Positions 25,291 to 38,054 of a stretch of 64,000 nt of DNA are shown here, one piece after another. The position numbers and the translations under genes were made by a program. The stretch is from Atopsyche davidsoni (lineage: Eukaryota; Arthropoda; Insecta; Trichoptera; Hydrobiosidae), in the NCBI GenBank assembly GCA_022113835.1, contig JAILWY010000016.1, forward strand, positions 3,820,501 through 3,884,500, given 5' to 3'. A model generated the notes under the pieces. It worked only from the letters and a program-made list of their open reading frames with translations, was not told the DNA's origin and did not search any database. How positions within the stretch are numbered: position 1 is the stretch's first letter; each line of letters starts with the position of its first letter.

Positions 25291-28200
25291 TTTTATATAG
25301 TCCAGTATGGCTGAAATCCTGAAACTAAGTGTACCAAATACAACTAGAGAAAATTTAAAAAAATAATTTAATCAAGTTTTTGAGTTTTGAGGCATTACAT
25401 TTTATATTGAGGCTATTAATAGTGATTAGTTACTGAGCTGCTAGAGGTTATATGTTTGAATTTTCTCATATTTAACATCTTTATTTTAATATTTACGCGT
25501 GGGCAAATTAAAACAATCTTATTTTAACACATTTAAATCCATTGTCTTGTTACGATTGATTTGTAGCCTTTGTAAACATCAGATAATTGAGAACACAGTC
25601 TGTTATGTTGTAAAGATTTATGATGAAATAGCCAATACGACTTTTTGGCTCTTCTACAGTTTCTACTTATTAATATTTTTAATAAATTTTACTGATACAT
25701 TTAATATCATCAGAATGGTGTACAACAAAACCTAAATATACGTAAATACTTTGAGTCAACTGTCTTAATCGTCACCGTTATTAGTACTATTTTCTTCGCA
25801 AGTAATGCTTGGTTAAAACTTCCACAGTGACTGACTGCACTTGCGACTTGAACACACGAACAATAGGGAAAAAATGCAAATCTTTGTTTCTTCGTATGCA
25901 AATACAAACATGGTAATTATCAAGTGAAGACGACAAAAGGTTCGAATGCAAAGACAAGAGTCAAGACTAAGATTATACATATTGTACGGAACGGCGAGCT
26001 ACTGCTTCCTATAATTTTGTATATGTTTAAATGTATAAAATACTGTTAATAAAAATATACTCCTGTCTGGTCGCCAATCGACAACACAGAGACGACTAGG
26101 AACACGTATTTTTATGGACGGACTTTTCATTAAGATTTACGCTAAAAATCACTTGCATCGTTGGTTGACCTATTTTTATAGCATGCAGTCAAGAATCAAT
26201 CAATTAAAAACGTCAGATACATTGCAAATTTCATTGATTATTTTTAAGATTACTATCAAGGCATTATTCGTATCTCTTACACCCATTCAATAATCAACAA
26301 CCGCAAGCACAGGTATTTTAAGTGGTGACGGTGACATATTAGTTTCTAGGAATCAATATTGAAATTCGTTTTTTTTCATATAATTCACTGTGCGTGTTAT
26401 CGAGAATTTTACACTAAAAAATAATCAGATAGATAATCAATATGCTTTGGCAATAGGCTAGGAGATAACAAACCCCCCCCAAAATATATTTAGTAATCTT
26501 CGTATATTTGTTATAGCTATTGTATCTAACAAGTTCAGATATGCATACCAGTGTCTTGAGTTAGCACAGACATTGCACGAAAATGACATATTCCCAGTTG
26601 TAATACTGGTCCTTGGAGTTTTGGTTATTCGATGTCAGGAGAAGGAGCCAACTCAGAAGAAGCAGTCGCTCGGGCACGTTTCAACAAAGATAATGAATCT
26701 AAAATTTGCATGCTTGTTAAAGTTTTGCATTCTGGGAATCAGCTTTCAAAAAAAACCCCTGAGTAAAATTTTGGATCAACGGACCGGTAAACTAAAGAAA
26801 GAAGTCTAATTAATATTCTCCGCCTGTATACAAGATTTTTCGAACAGATGTTTGATCACCTGAGATTATATTTCAATTTAACAGGTAGTATTATAAAGCA
26901 ACACACTACTCATTAATTACTGCTGCTAAATTTTTACGTATTAATATAGACTAAATTTCAACAGGTATTATACATCTTACGATGTTATTATTCAATTATT
27001 AGTATTAATATTTTATGATTTAATATATATAATTGGATACACGTTCTCCAGATAATAGTAGTAATATTAATTAAATATTTTTTTAAGTACGCAGGAGTTT
27101 AATATTAAAAAAAGCAAAATATTAAAAATAATTACTATAATGTCTGAAAAATGGGCTTATTTACTGTTATAAAAAAATATTTCCAAAATGTTTTTACTAT
27201 GAGTAGTATTCATATTAAAAATCATTTTTGTAATAGGATTGTAAATCCTTTATCGTGCGTTGAATAACTTCATTGAAAATATTTATGTTGGAGGCTACAG
27301 AGGGAGATTAATTGATTACAAGTATTTTAAATTATAAATATTTTATATTAAAGTAAATCATAAATTTAAACCCTATTTAAGTTTCACTTGCTTTGACAAG
27401 TATTAAGCTTATTGATATGCATCTCTTTCACTAAGTTGATGGCCAAACTGAATTTAAATCGTTAAAATAATAAATTGAAATAAGATTTTGTATTTAAAAG
27501 CAACGACGGCTTTTAGGTCAGTTTCATGATATAAAGAGAAAACGTTATTTAACTTACGTTTCTCGGATTTATGTAGTCATATTATATGTCTAAGAGTATT
27601 ATAAGATAATTGCAAGCGTAAGAGTTTTAACCACGACTGCTGTGATAATATAAATTTACAATTAAGATTGATAAAGGCGCGTCCAAACCATTACGACCAG
27701 CAACTATTAAAAATAATAAATATTTAAACACAAATTAAGTCTATAAATATTTTAGTTCAATAGCGTCACATTGATGTGTTGTAAAAACTAGAGTTAGATA
27801 TATGAAAAAAAAATACCATCAAATATGTAATTATAGTTACTACTTTTGCTAACCAACATAAACATTTAAGAACAGTCACTCAGTTTTTTAGGTTATGCCA
27901 AAGTTATAATATGTTGATTTTAATTATAATTTAAAAAAAAAATGTAATGTTAATCGAGTCACCGGGATGTGGAAGTTAACAAAATTCCTCAGTTAAGGCT
28001 ATTAGGGTCGACAGTATTTATAAAAAAAAGTCTATCCATCACTTCGCTTGGGTCGAAACGCACCTTAAGAATTAGGATTAGCATTATAAGTGGGTTAGCG
28101 CATATTTATGTGCATGAATATGCTGGTAATTGGGCAAGATTCACTCGGCGAATCTGTGAATATAAAATTAGATAATATATGAAGTGTTTTGAATTTTTTT

Positions 28201-28659
28201 TACGTTGTACACACATATATTAAATAGATTGAGTAACTGCGGTATGTGAGTTATTATCACTGAGCAACTGGGTATCTACTGCTCAATAAAGGTTTTTTAG
28301 CAATTTATACACTAAATTCAACTGTATTAAACATTATTAGGAGAGCTAAAATTTATGATAATTTTTACTTGAATATTATTATTTAGTCTCAGTTGGAAAG
28401 TTGTCAGTTGTCAGTTAACGAGGTTGACAGTTCGTTAGAGTTTTCAGATTAAAGCCTGGACGTGTAAGCATATAATAAACCGTTAACGCGGGTTTAAATT
28501 ACAATGTATTTTAGTGCAAAATTATATACCATCAATGTTTATATTTTATATACATGTAAAGAACATTTTTAAGTAGAGTATATTTAAGATTTATGTGAGA
28601 ATATTTTTAGTAAATAAATTTCATGGACCAAACGTTCATATTTAATAGTGAATGCATTC

Positions 28660-28925
28660 TTCTCTTAAGGGATTCACCAGACTGGCAGAGTATTATAAAA
28701 TAAACCAGTATGTCTTTGATATATATATAAAAAAAATTAATGGTTGTTTTGTATAATAGTACTATTGGACAGCAACAATACATTCCCACTTTAGGGGATA
28801 CTTTTCTCAGGGGATTCAATACACTCCCACTTTACAACAGACAAACAAGTAGTAAGACTGGCCCAGCACGAATATATATTCAGTGAGATGTCACCAACCT
28901 CCTCTGAGGAGAGGCACCTAATGGA
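28660..28925 (+). mobile_element. LINE 3'-end fragment, copy 3
   Basis: Contains AGTAAGACTGGCCCAGCACG..., TTCAGTGAGATGTCACCAAC and CCTCTGAGGAGAGGCAC. These match the block after the reverse-transcriptase remnant at 45319-45385. A short internal duplication of AGGGGAT...CTCCCACTTT is present. Confidence 0.6.
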
Positions 28926-29619
28926 GAAGATAAGTAGAAACATTATTTTATTTGTATATAAAAACTCAACTAAAATTACTAGTTGCAACTCCTAATGATA
29001 TATGAAAGAAACCGTGTTTTAAAATATTAAACTACATATATGCGTTTTTTCTAATGTTTTTTTTTATAAGTTTCATTATTTCCATGGAAGCAACATTTAG
29101 TTTATTGGGTTAATTTTCCATGGCAGGCCGAGATTACCGACACGCCACCAAAGAGAGAGGAGGGAGTCGCGGAGCAATTTTGCGCAAAAACCCCGTCAGT
29201 TAATCCGAATTCTATGCCAACTGTATCTGCAAATAAAAAACCCATTGAAAAAAAAACCTTGAATAACTTCAGATTATGACTTTGAAATAATATTTTTCAT
29301 ACAGGTTGTTCAATCTTAGTAGATTTTATAAATGTTGTAAAATTACTACTTGAGTGTTGTAGGTGTTTAATTAGCTGATTTTATTTATTAAATTAAAATT
29401 TATTGCTTACTGAGCTCTTTAACAATTTTTATAAATTTTCATAAATTCAGCATAGCAAGAAAGTTGGAAAAATTATGCTGTGATCCCAAAGTTTGTGAAT
29501 ATGACACTTATTGAGTAAAATGCAATTATAAGCTTTGACAATTCCTATGAGGATGTCTGTACTATGCTGCATACTATTATATATATGCACTTATATGAAT
29601 AATTAAATATCATTTTAGG
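28926..29619. other. Intergenic, nothing distinct
   Basis: AT-rich apart from a short GC-rich run at about 29120-29200. No gene or named repeat recognised. Confidence 0.4.
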
Positions 29620-29775
29620 CAGAGGTTTCAAACTCAATTTTGCAGAAGGCCATATATTAAATTTAGTATGTGTAGGCGGGCCAGATTCAAATAAAATAAG
29701 CCTAAAAGCTTTAAAAAACATGTTTCTTCTTTCTGTGACACATTGCGATCGCGGGCCGTATCTTTGACATGACTG
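29620..29775. mobile_element. hAT-type MITE, copy 1 (156 bp)
   Basis: Ends CAGAGGTTTCAAACTC and, in reverse complement, CAGTCATGTCAAAGATAC. Flanked by an 8 bp duplication ATTTTAGG/ATTTAAGG with one mismatch. The GGGCCGTAT next to the right end is typical of hAT elements with these termini. Confidence 0.8.
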
Positions 29776-30101
29776 ATTTAAGGCTATATTAGAAAAAGAA
29801 GTGTAAGCGATTTGAGGTTCGGGGATCGAAGCTGGGGTGAATTGGCTGCACCGGAAATACTATGGCCCATAAGCTTCGAGTTGTCATCGTCGGTGAACGG
29901 TCATTCGGGTTTCAGAGTAAGGTGTGATAATGGGGATAGGAGGTGAGGTTAAAGCTGAGGTCGGCTGTGGAGTGGTGAGAGGCTGTCGGGCCAGTAAGTG
30001 GGGCTGCACATCCTGCAGTAAGATGCAACCCGATGCAATTCTTTGTATAATGTTCACTAAAGAGGCTGCTTGTATAGTTTATCATTTGGATAGTCAAATA
30101 G

Positions 30102-30102
<1 letters not shown>

Positions 30103-30151
<49 letters not shown>
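30103..30151. repeat. (AT)n microsatellite
   Basis: A pure AT dinucleotide run of about 24 units. A second shorter run lies at 30637-30661. Confidence 0.97.
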
Positions 30152-30155
<4 letters not shown>

Positions 30156-30624
30156 TTTGAAATTGTCAAATGATCTAAATATAATGTTTGGTTATGGCGT
30201 GTCAATAATTTGTAAAATCAATGAGATTATAATTGATATATAATTCTACTTGTTGTGTGTGATCCTACTGCATATTTTTTTTAATCATAAAAATAATATT
30301 TACTGTAGTCTGTTTTAATTTCGTTAAATTGTAATGTTTGTCTAATTATATTATTACAAGTTTTATTATTTTCGTTATTATGCCTAGAAACTACGGATTG
30401 ACTGATGAAATTCAATGAAATTTGCACATTTTATTAATGGAAATGAAAGAATTAGGTTTTGAATTTTTTTTTACAGGCCATAGATGTCTTATCTGAGAAT
30501 AATAAGGCTGTTATCATAGCATGTAAAAAAATAGTCAAGTAGGCAAGCGGTGAAAGCATTCATAGGCAATTGCGACTGTGTCGTGTCGGCTTGATGCGCC
30601 TCTAGAGTTTTCCCTTCGGTATAT

Positions 30625-30659
<35 letters not shown>

Positions 30660-30689
30660 TACTTTACTAAAACGTGTTTCTTATACCAA

Positions 30690-30835
30690 CGAATCACTGG
30701 TACTTAGCAATCAGTATAATTCGTAATACACCGGCCATGTAAGCTTGGGGATGTGGGTTCAAATCCCACACAAATCACGATGATATTTTTCTGAGAGTTT
30801 CTTTAATCAATTTTCAATATTTGAAAAAAATGTAC
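30690..30835 (+). mobile_element. tRNA-derived SINE, copy 1
   Basis: Contains GGCCATGTAAGC followed by GATGTGGGTTCAAATCCCAC, a perfect pol III B box with a paired T-stem. It is followed by a shared tail (CACGATGATATTTTTCT...GAAAAAAATG). The tail recurs at 32915-33015, and the head recurs in reverse at 43690-43763. Confidence 0.8.
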
Positions 30836-32914
30836 TTAGTCATTATCAATAATAATTTTATTGTAAATGATACACTTCTAAATCATTGCCTGGAGTATAA
30901 ATGGAAAGTCAGTCAAATAGCACCAAATTGTAACGCAAATTTTTTAAAACTTTCTAAGACCATTTTTTACTGTCCAAAATAAAACATGTAAATCGATTGA
31001 CTGTTTAGTTTAATGTTTTGATAAACATTGTAGATTTGTTCATGATCATGAAGAAATATTGTTATACAGTATCTGACACATTTCTTTACAAGAAACAAGT
31101 CTGGAATAAAAAAAAATTCCTGATGAAATGTTTCAAAAAATATAATTATTACTTTAGAGGCTGCTAAGTTTTTTTTATATATACAGAAGCTATAAATTTA
31201 CATTTGTTCGAAGTATGTACAAAATTATACAATCCAAAATTAATAGCGCATAAACGACGATTTAAAAAATACGGTTATTTAAAACTATGATTAATAATAA
31301 TAAAAATAAAAATGTAGTATGCATTTTTAAGTAGATAAATTTGCGAAAGTTATTATCGTGCACTTAGCTGAATAATGGTATTGAAATATGAATGCAGAAT
31401 ATACTTTGATGATAATTATTTCGGCGACAATCGTCTATAGAAATCTCCAAGCAGGATGTGTCATGGTGACATTATTCTCAATGCTGAAAGTTATTCATTC
31501 ATCAAGGATCCACGATTTCCATTTTCGCGACCAAATTTTAGAAAACCGTGTCGGCAACACAACAACGGTTTTCCTTGCAAGAAACAGGTCTTTCAAATTT
31601 ATGACTTGTACATGTGTAAATGCACCGATTTTTTTTTAAAGGTTGATTTGTATTCCTGGCGACTCCTTTTGTAATGTATGCATGTTATTAATACTCTGTG
31701 TTACATCGAAGCAGGTTTATTTTTTAGGGCATAACTGTACTGTAACTGGGCAGTACAGCGAGATAAGAAAAATTAATAAAAGTCTTGTAAGTTTTATTAT
31801 TATCAACTCTTGATGTGAATTTTACAGGCAGTCGGAATTGTGTAGGTATTATTTTAACAAGAGATTTAGACTTAAGACAGCGTTTACAAAAAAAACCCAT
31901 TTCGATTGATCTGATTGTAATCTGAAATTATCCATTTCATTGAAAATAAGTGTGTTTTTAGCATTCTTCATTAAATCGGTTTTGATAAGTAAAAGTACGC
32001 ATGAAGTATAGAAGAGCATTTTTGGCCTTTAAAGCAGGATTGGTTTTTGGGTAGAGTAACTAAAAATGTTGTTATAGCATTGATTGTTTCTAATGCTAAG
32101 TTATCGTATATATGGGTATATCCCATGATTGCGAGTTGCCGATAGATATTACCTACTTATTTTTTTGAAATTGAAGTATTTTTTTGATTTTGAGGTTTTC
32201 CTGAATCACAGGCTTTTCCTTGAAGCAATATTTTCTATACTCAGTAGACTGCGCTAAGGTTTATCTGGGATGGTGACACTACCTAGGCCTTCGTGGTTCC
32301 TATGGTCGGGAGTAGGACAAGGGTCCCATGTGGTGCTCCTCGGTTGATCGATGATTTGCACGACTCATAGAAAAGCGTTATTTGAAAGTAATGCCAGACT
32401 GATTGGTCATTTATCTAGTATAATCGCACGTGGAATAGGCGAGGCACGCGCTGAAGGTGGACCGACCGACGGAGCCAATCTGACTTCAAATGCGATGCTA
32501 ATTCGGCACGTGAGGTCGCCGGTTAATCGACTGCTTGTCCCAAACAAGCGAAAGTACGCATAAACGAACAACTTTTTCTGTCAATTTACGATTTGGTCGT
32601 GCTTTAAGGACGATAAGAAGGCATTTAATACAGTTTTAAGAAATTCAATCACTGTTGAGTGTCGTTTCAATTAGTACATTATTTCTTACATACAGGGAGG
32701 TTCGTGCACTTTTATTCAAATTATAATGGAATATAAAAAAAAGTATTATCAATTAATATTTGGGGTTATTATGATTGTAGATTTGGGGTCGCAAAAATAG
32801 TTTTTACTTCTCATGTGAATTTGTAAATATAAGCATATATGTCAATCAAGTGCGTTTTAATTACTTTTACAGGCTTATATCACTTACTTATGTGATAAAG
32901 CATCCTCAAAGCAA
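30836..32914. other. Intergenic, one weak frame
   Basis: No supported gene. At 31388-31674 two overlapping frames look unusually coding-like: a hydrophobic start (MNAEYTLMIIISATIV) and, one frame over, a Cys-rich stretch with PCRQHNNGFPC and MCKC. This might be a broken secreted-peptide gene. A more GC-rich patch lies at 32240-32540. Confidence 0.35.
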
Positions 32915-33015
32915 ATCATCTAGCTTGGGGGTGTAGGTTAGAATCCTACACAAGTTACGATGATATTTTTCTAAAAGTTTCATTGAAATCATTTTCAATG
33001 TGTGAAAAAATGCGC
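32915..33015 (+). mobile_element. tRNA-derived SINE, copy 2
   Basis: AGCTTGGGGGTGTAGGTTAG and AATCCTACACAAGTTACGATG repeat copy 1 at 30690 with scattered changes, including a mutated B box (GGTTAGAATCC). The AT-rich tail ending GAAAAAATG is shared. Confidence 0.7.
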
Positions 33016-36000
33016 CTAATAATATTAGTAAATATTAGCACTGAAAATTCACAGAGGCATAAATTGTAACAGACATTGCAGATATTGTTATATTTTTTTT
33101 ACACGCTTGAAAACAATTAATACTCGGTAAAATGCTAGTTTCCTTAAAAATAATTTCAATATAAAATATTCAAAGAGAAACCGTTAACGATTGTGAGGTA
33201 TAGAGTTGCTATTCTTTTCTATAAAAAAATGGAATAATGATATACATATTATTTATAAACAACGCATTGTCATATAATAACTTCGACCAAAATAAGGTTT
33301 TATAATATAATATTTACATACGTAAATAGGTATTGAAGACTATTTATTATATACAGCAGAAATATATGATAATTTTACTGTGAAACATCCTGTATATTTC
33401 ATTTCAAAAGTGGCGCTCTCCCGAGATAAAGAATACAAGCATAATGAGTAAACATACATAACAAGGCGACAGACTCGACGGAAGACAATCACACCCATGA
33501 CAGGCAATGCATGACTGCAGGCCACTTGAGGGCCGCGTCATAATACTTTTGCAAGAAGTCAGTAGCCGTCAGCTCATTTCGATTCAGTTGCTTTCAGTAC
33601 GTGCAAATTTTAATATGAATAAGGCGGAGTCGCCATTTCTCTGACCTGCCGCTTCTTGACCCAGAATGTACTCTTGCTCATTTTTCTAGCCCGGGCTTCA
33701 GAAACCATACGAAATAAATATTAACAACTAGACACATTCACTTATATCTATAACACCCACCCTGAGAGATTTTACAATTGAAAAATGTGTGCACAAGATT
33801 ATTCAATTTTACTAACATACATATTGTAATTATTGCAATAAATCATTACTGTGCCACTATCGTTTAAAAAAAAAAAAAAAAATTGTATTATGTGTAAATT
33901 TCATAACGAATTCATTCATTGCAAGTTGTTTTATAAAGAAAATTATACAAAAACACTTTCTCTCATATGTTTGTCAAATATAAAATATGAATATTTATAT
34001 TTTTTTCATAAAATGTGGTGATACAATTGATTTTACTTGAAATCAAGAAATAACTGCTTTATTTGAAAGTATTTGTATACACGTGTAGTTTTTTTATGAG
34101 GTAGCCGACAATTGCGTGTAAAATTAATAAGATTGTAATATTGATAACAACTCAGTGTTATTATTAGTTGAAAATTCCAAGTGCTTGGCATAAATCCACG
34201 TTATCTTATCGAATCGTATTTTCCATCCTGCCGATAAAGTAAACGGTGTCTGACGCCAGATAAATTGATCAGTAATGAGTCGCGTAAATATTAAAATTTA
34301 TAAATAAATATATATATTTAAGTATTGGGAGTCGTATAAAGTATGTTTTTATTAAAACAATAAGCGTTGTCCGACGGTTTGGGTTCGACTTAGCGGAACT
34401 TTTCCCATTTAACTGATGATCGAGGGCGGACATACCGAAGATAAGGTGTGCTGAATTCCTGTATCATGTGACCTATATCAATTTTTAAATTCGTGACTCA
34501 TAAACCAATTAATAAAACATATTTTAAGCATGCCTAGCTTATATTTTAATAGAAAATGTTTAAGGGTAGTATATATTTGAGTCAAATACTGCAATACAAA
34601 ATTTCGGAAGAATTAATGAGAATCTGAATATATGTACTTTTTATTCAGTTAATTGTGTTATGTATAGATATTTTATGTTATACGTATATAGAAAAAATGT
34701 TTGTAGCTATGTTTTTTAAATTATTTTACTTGCAAATTCTTGGGTGCATAAATATCTAATGCGTCCGAAGCAAAAAAGACATGACGTGATTCTGATTTTT
34801 TAAATTAGGATTTTAATAATAAAGGTAGGATAAATAATTTAAAAATTATTATTTTTAACATATCATTATTATATAGCAATTTTAAGTAAATGGTATTGAA
34901 TAAATTTCAAAAAAGTCCTGTTTTTTCCTTGTGTACTTATAAATAAATGTGGCATCCAAATAACGACTGCATGGTAGTATATTTTATTCATACTGACAAA
35001 TTAAAAATTACTAAATAATTGTTATGTATTTCGATGATTTAATAGATATTTTAAATTAATAATAAATGTGATAGATTATAATGAAGCAGTGAAGAATTAA
35101 CAAGCAAAAAAATTTAAGTATAGCAATATTGGTTAAAATGAATGAAAACATATTTTTTTTATATAAAAAGTTAATTCACACAGTAAATTAAGATATCATT
35201 ATTCAGAATGGAATTATTAAACGTCAAGAATAATCAAATCAATGCTTGGAAAAATAAAAACCATACCAAATTGTATAACGATTGCCTTGGGAGTGCGTGC
35301 AGTAAAAAACCTAACTGTAATTTATAATAATGATTAATTCTAACGAAGAGAACTGGACAGACGGTGTCAGATCATACATAGCTAAAAAATTAGCAATGGT
35401 TTTTTGCCAGACTCTTCCACAGTAGAGATTTGGCCTGGATGAAGAATGTTATTACTCAAACACTATTACTGTAAAATTAAATATTATATAAATAAAAATA
35501 TTACAAAACTTATATATAATAGATATTTTCAGTTAAAAGTTGAGGTACCTCGATCATTCATCGACGTTTAGGGCGTCACTTATCAAAATACGAAATGCAA
35601 ATTATTGTAGATGGAAACTACAAACATATTTTTTTTGATCGAGTTGATTTAAAACTGCCAATAAAAAGCTTTTTCTTCAAAAAAAAAAAAAAACAGAAAA
35701 TAAAATATCATTTTACAACATATTTTAAATATTAGATGTTAATTTGTCTTTTTGATAATTTGCATCTATAAAAGTATATTTAATGACTAATTTGGACGTG
35801 CATAAGTAATAATATAATAATTTTTCCATTTAAGGTTTTTTATTTATAGGTTAATTGAAAAAAAAGGAAAGGTAACAAAAAATCGCTTTGAAATAAAAAA
35901 ATCATCTAAAACTTTAATATTTAAAAAGAAAACATGGCAATAAAAATATATAGAATCTTGAAATTCCGGGTTACTGTTGGGAAAAATGCGTTTTTTTAAT

Positions 36001-36899
36001 ATAGGGTAACGACGTGCGGATGATGGTTTTGTCTAATGTAGGTTATAGGGTCGCGTGTGAATATAAAACAAACAAAAAATCCCAATGATGATTTATTGTG
36101 TAGTGAATCGATATGAGCCAAAGTTAATATATTATTATGAGATGAACGATCCATAGTCTACGGCAGTCTTTGGTTTTCCACCAAGCGAAATAAGACTGTG
36201 AATTTAATAGTTTGAGCCGCATTATGCGTATCATTACTTCAATATTAATGCGGCATTGTTATGCATGTATGTCACCCAACGGTTCGCATTTAAATTCAGG
36301 TTAAAAATAAGCAACATATCAATAATATATCTTTGAATGACAAGTACTGAAGGGTGCTATTGAAGCAGTGTTTTATTTTATCGTTGTCGCGTTTAGAAAT
36401 ATTATCCCATAATATGTTTAGATAAACGCTTATACTACTATAAATACTTAGTTATTTTTAAATAAATTTATATTATTAAGATTTAATATATATAATAGTT
36501 TCATGCTTCTAAAAAGCCTATCACGGGTCAATAGAGACTTCGTGGCATAATTGTCGTTTTTCTAGTTGCGATGAGAATCAGATAAGAAGCCTACTTCAGG
36601 ATATGCTATGTCATATGGTATGGAGTCAAGCTCACTGCAGGATTTCAGTTGATGTTATTGCAGAAGTTAACGGACGGAATACTTATTTGACCTTGGGAAT
36701 TCCTGATCTCGATTAAAACGTGTTTAGCAAATAAACGATAATTTGAGCTGCAGAAATCAAAGCTGTGAATTTGAATAATTGATAAAAAAAAATACAGGCA
36801 ACTTGGGCGTCCAAGTAAGCAAAACATAATAAATTATTTTTTGCGGTATTTGCACTACACGGTAGACGCTCCCGTTCCTCCCGGATCTCTGCTGCTTTA
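33016..36899. other. Gene-poor AT-rich region
   Basis: No supported gene or named repeat. A modest GC-rich patch at 33470-33720 includes CGGAGTCGCC. Poly(A)-type runs lie at 33865-33882 and 35679-35692. Confidence 0.45.
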
Positions 36900-36907
36900 C
36901 TCTACGC

Positions 36908-37089
36908 CAGTGTATTTCAACCTTTTTGAATATGCGACCCATTTGCAAGTCAAAAAATTATGGCGACCCCCTAGGCCTGGGGCCTTAATAAAAGTATTTA
37001 TTTACTATAGTAAACTTTTACCCGCGAACACCCGAGTGAGGCATCGCGACCCCCCCCGAGGTTCGCGACCCACATGTTGAAAAACACTG
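36908..37089. mobile_element. hAT-type MITE, copy 2 (182 bp)
   Basis: Left end CAGTGTATTTCAACCTTT. The right end in reverse complement is CAGTGTTTTTCAACATGTGG. Flanked by 8 bp CTCTACGC/CTCTTCGC, one mismatch. It has inner GCGACCC words at both sides. Confidence 0.85.
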
Positions 37090-37097
37090 CTCTTCGC

Positions 37098-38054
37098 CAC
37101 TCTAGTCTGATTCACTTCGTGATAAAGTCATTCTTAGAGTGAGGGCTGGAAGGGTCATTTTTCAGGTCCACCCACGGGCCGTGGTTTGGGTGGTGAGCAT
37201 CGCGTGGCCACTGGGGGATTTTCCTTTTATGGTGTATCAGTGACAAGTAACCGTATTTTAACCTATATCCGCAAGTAGTTTTTATCATAACTTCATGACG
37301 TGCAAGAGAGATGGTTTGATTGAAGATTAGTTGTTTGTATATAATTTGTTTATCGGCAGTCAAATACGAGTTTTGCTAGGTGCATTCGTGGGTAGCATCA
37401 TATCGCAAGTATAGTCGCTATCTAATTTTCACACCCATAATCAATAATTTATTTAGATATCTGTGTTGAGTTCGATTTCGGCGGTCACACGAAGACTTAC
37501 TTGTGAGTCAGGTCGTATTGTTGCAAAGTCGCTCTTTCATTTCCAATGAGTCTATTAATTCAGCAATTGCGAGATAGGTATTCGATACGCGATTTATTTT
37601 CTATCGCTGTTCTAGAACATGCATATGTATGTCCAAAGGAATGCTCCTACTTATCTGAATACGTATTACTTTAGTCGCAAGGAACCTTATTATTTGGTGT
37701 AACATTAACAGCAGTTTTTATAAAGCATAAAATATATCCTCTCACCGTTCATACTTAAAAAAGATAGGTTGAAATCGGATGTAAAAAAATTAATTATACG
37801 TTGAAGTACTGATGCCATATGTTTTACGCTTCCATGCACGTACCTGGCTGTAAAATATAGCATTGGTTCGTAACTCATGTATTGCAGTAAAAAAAATCAT
37901 TATCTATAATGATTTAAATAGCCATATAATATGCATATCTGCATTAATATGATTTCTATTATTGTTTTTGGTAGATGTTATATTATTTTAAATGTTGCGG
38001 TTCTTCAAAATTTGACAACTGTTATGTCAGATTATTTTGTATTGTTTTTACTAA
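37098..38054. other. 5' flank of the ASH-domain gene
   Basis: No gene seen. GC-richer sequence at 37130-37230 gives way to AT-rich DNA before the next start codon. Confidence 0.4.

Larger units (their letters stand above)
19026..28659. other. Long gene-poor region
   Basis: About 9.6 kb, strongly AT-rich, with no reading frame I can support. Exceptions in composition are three GC-richer pockets at 19320-19460, 20130-20350 and 22480-22760. An (AT)n run is near 22832-22850, and a homopolymer C run is near 26472. It could be intergenic or the intron of a gene outside the window. Confidence 0.5.

Noticed and set aside
26573..26809. Plus frame with a hydrophobic start
   Set aside because: Begins at TTG, no homology seen, surrounded by AT-rich DNA without matching splice partners.
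29912..30205. Minus-strand frame with a long Ile-Tyr run
   Set aside because: It is a translation of the (AT)n microsatellite.
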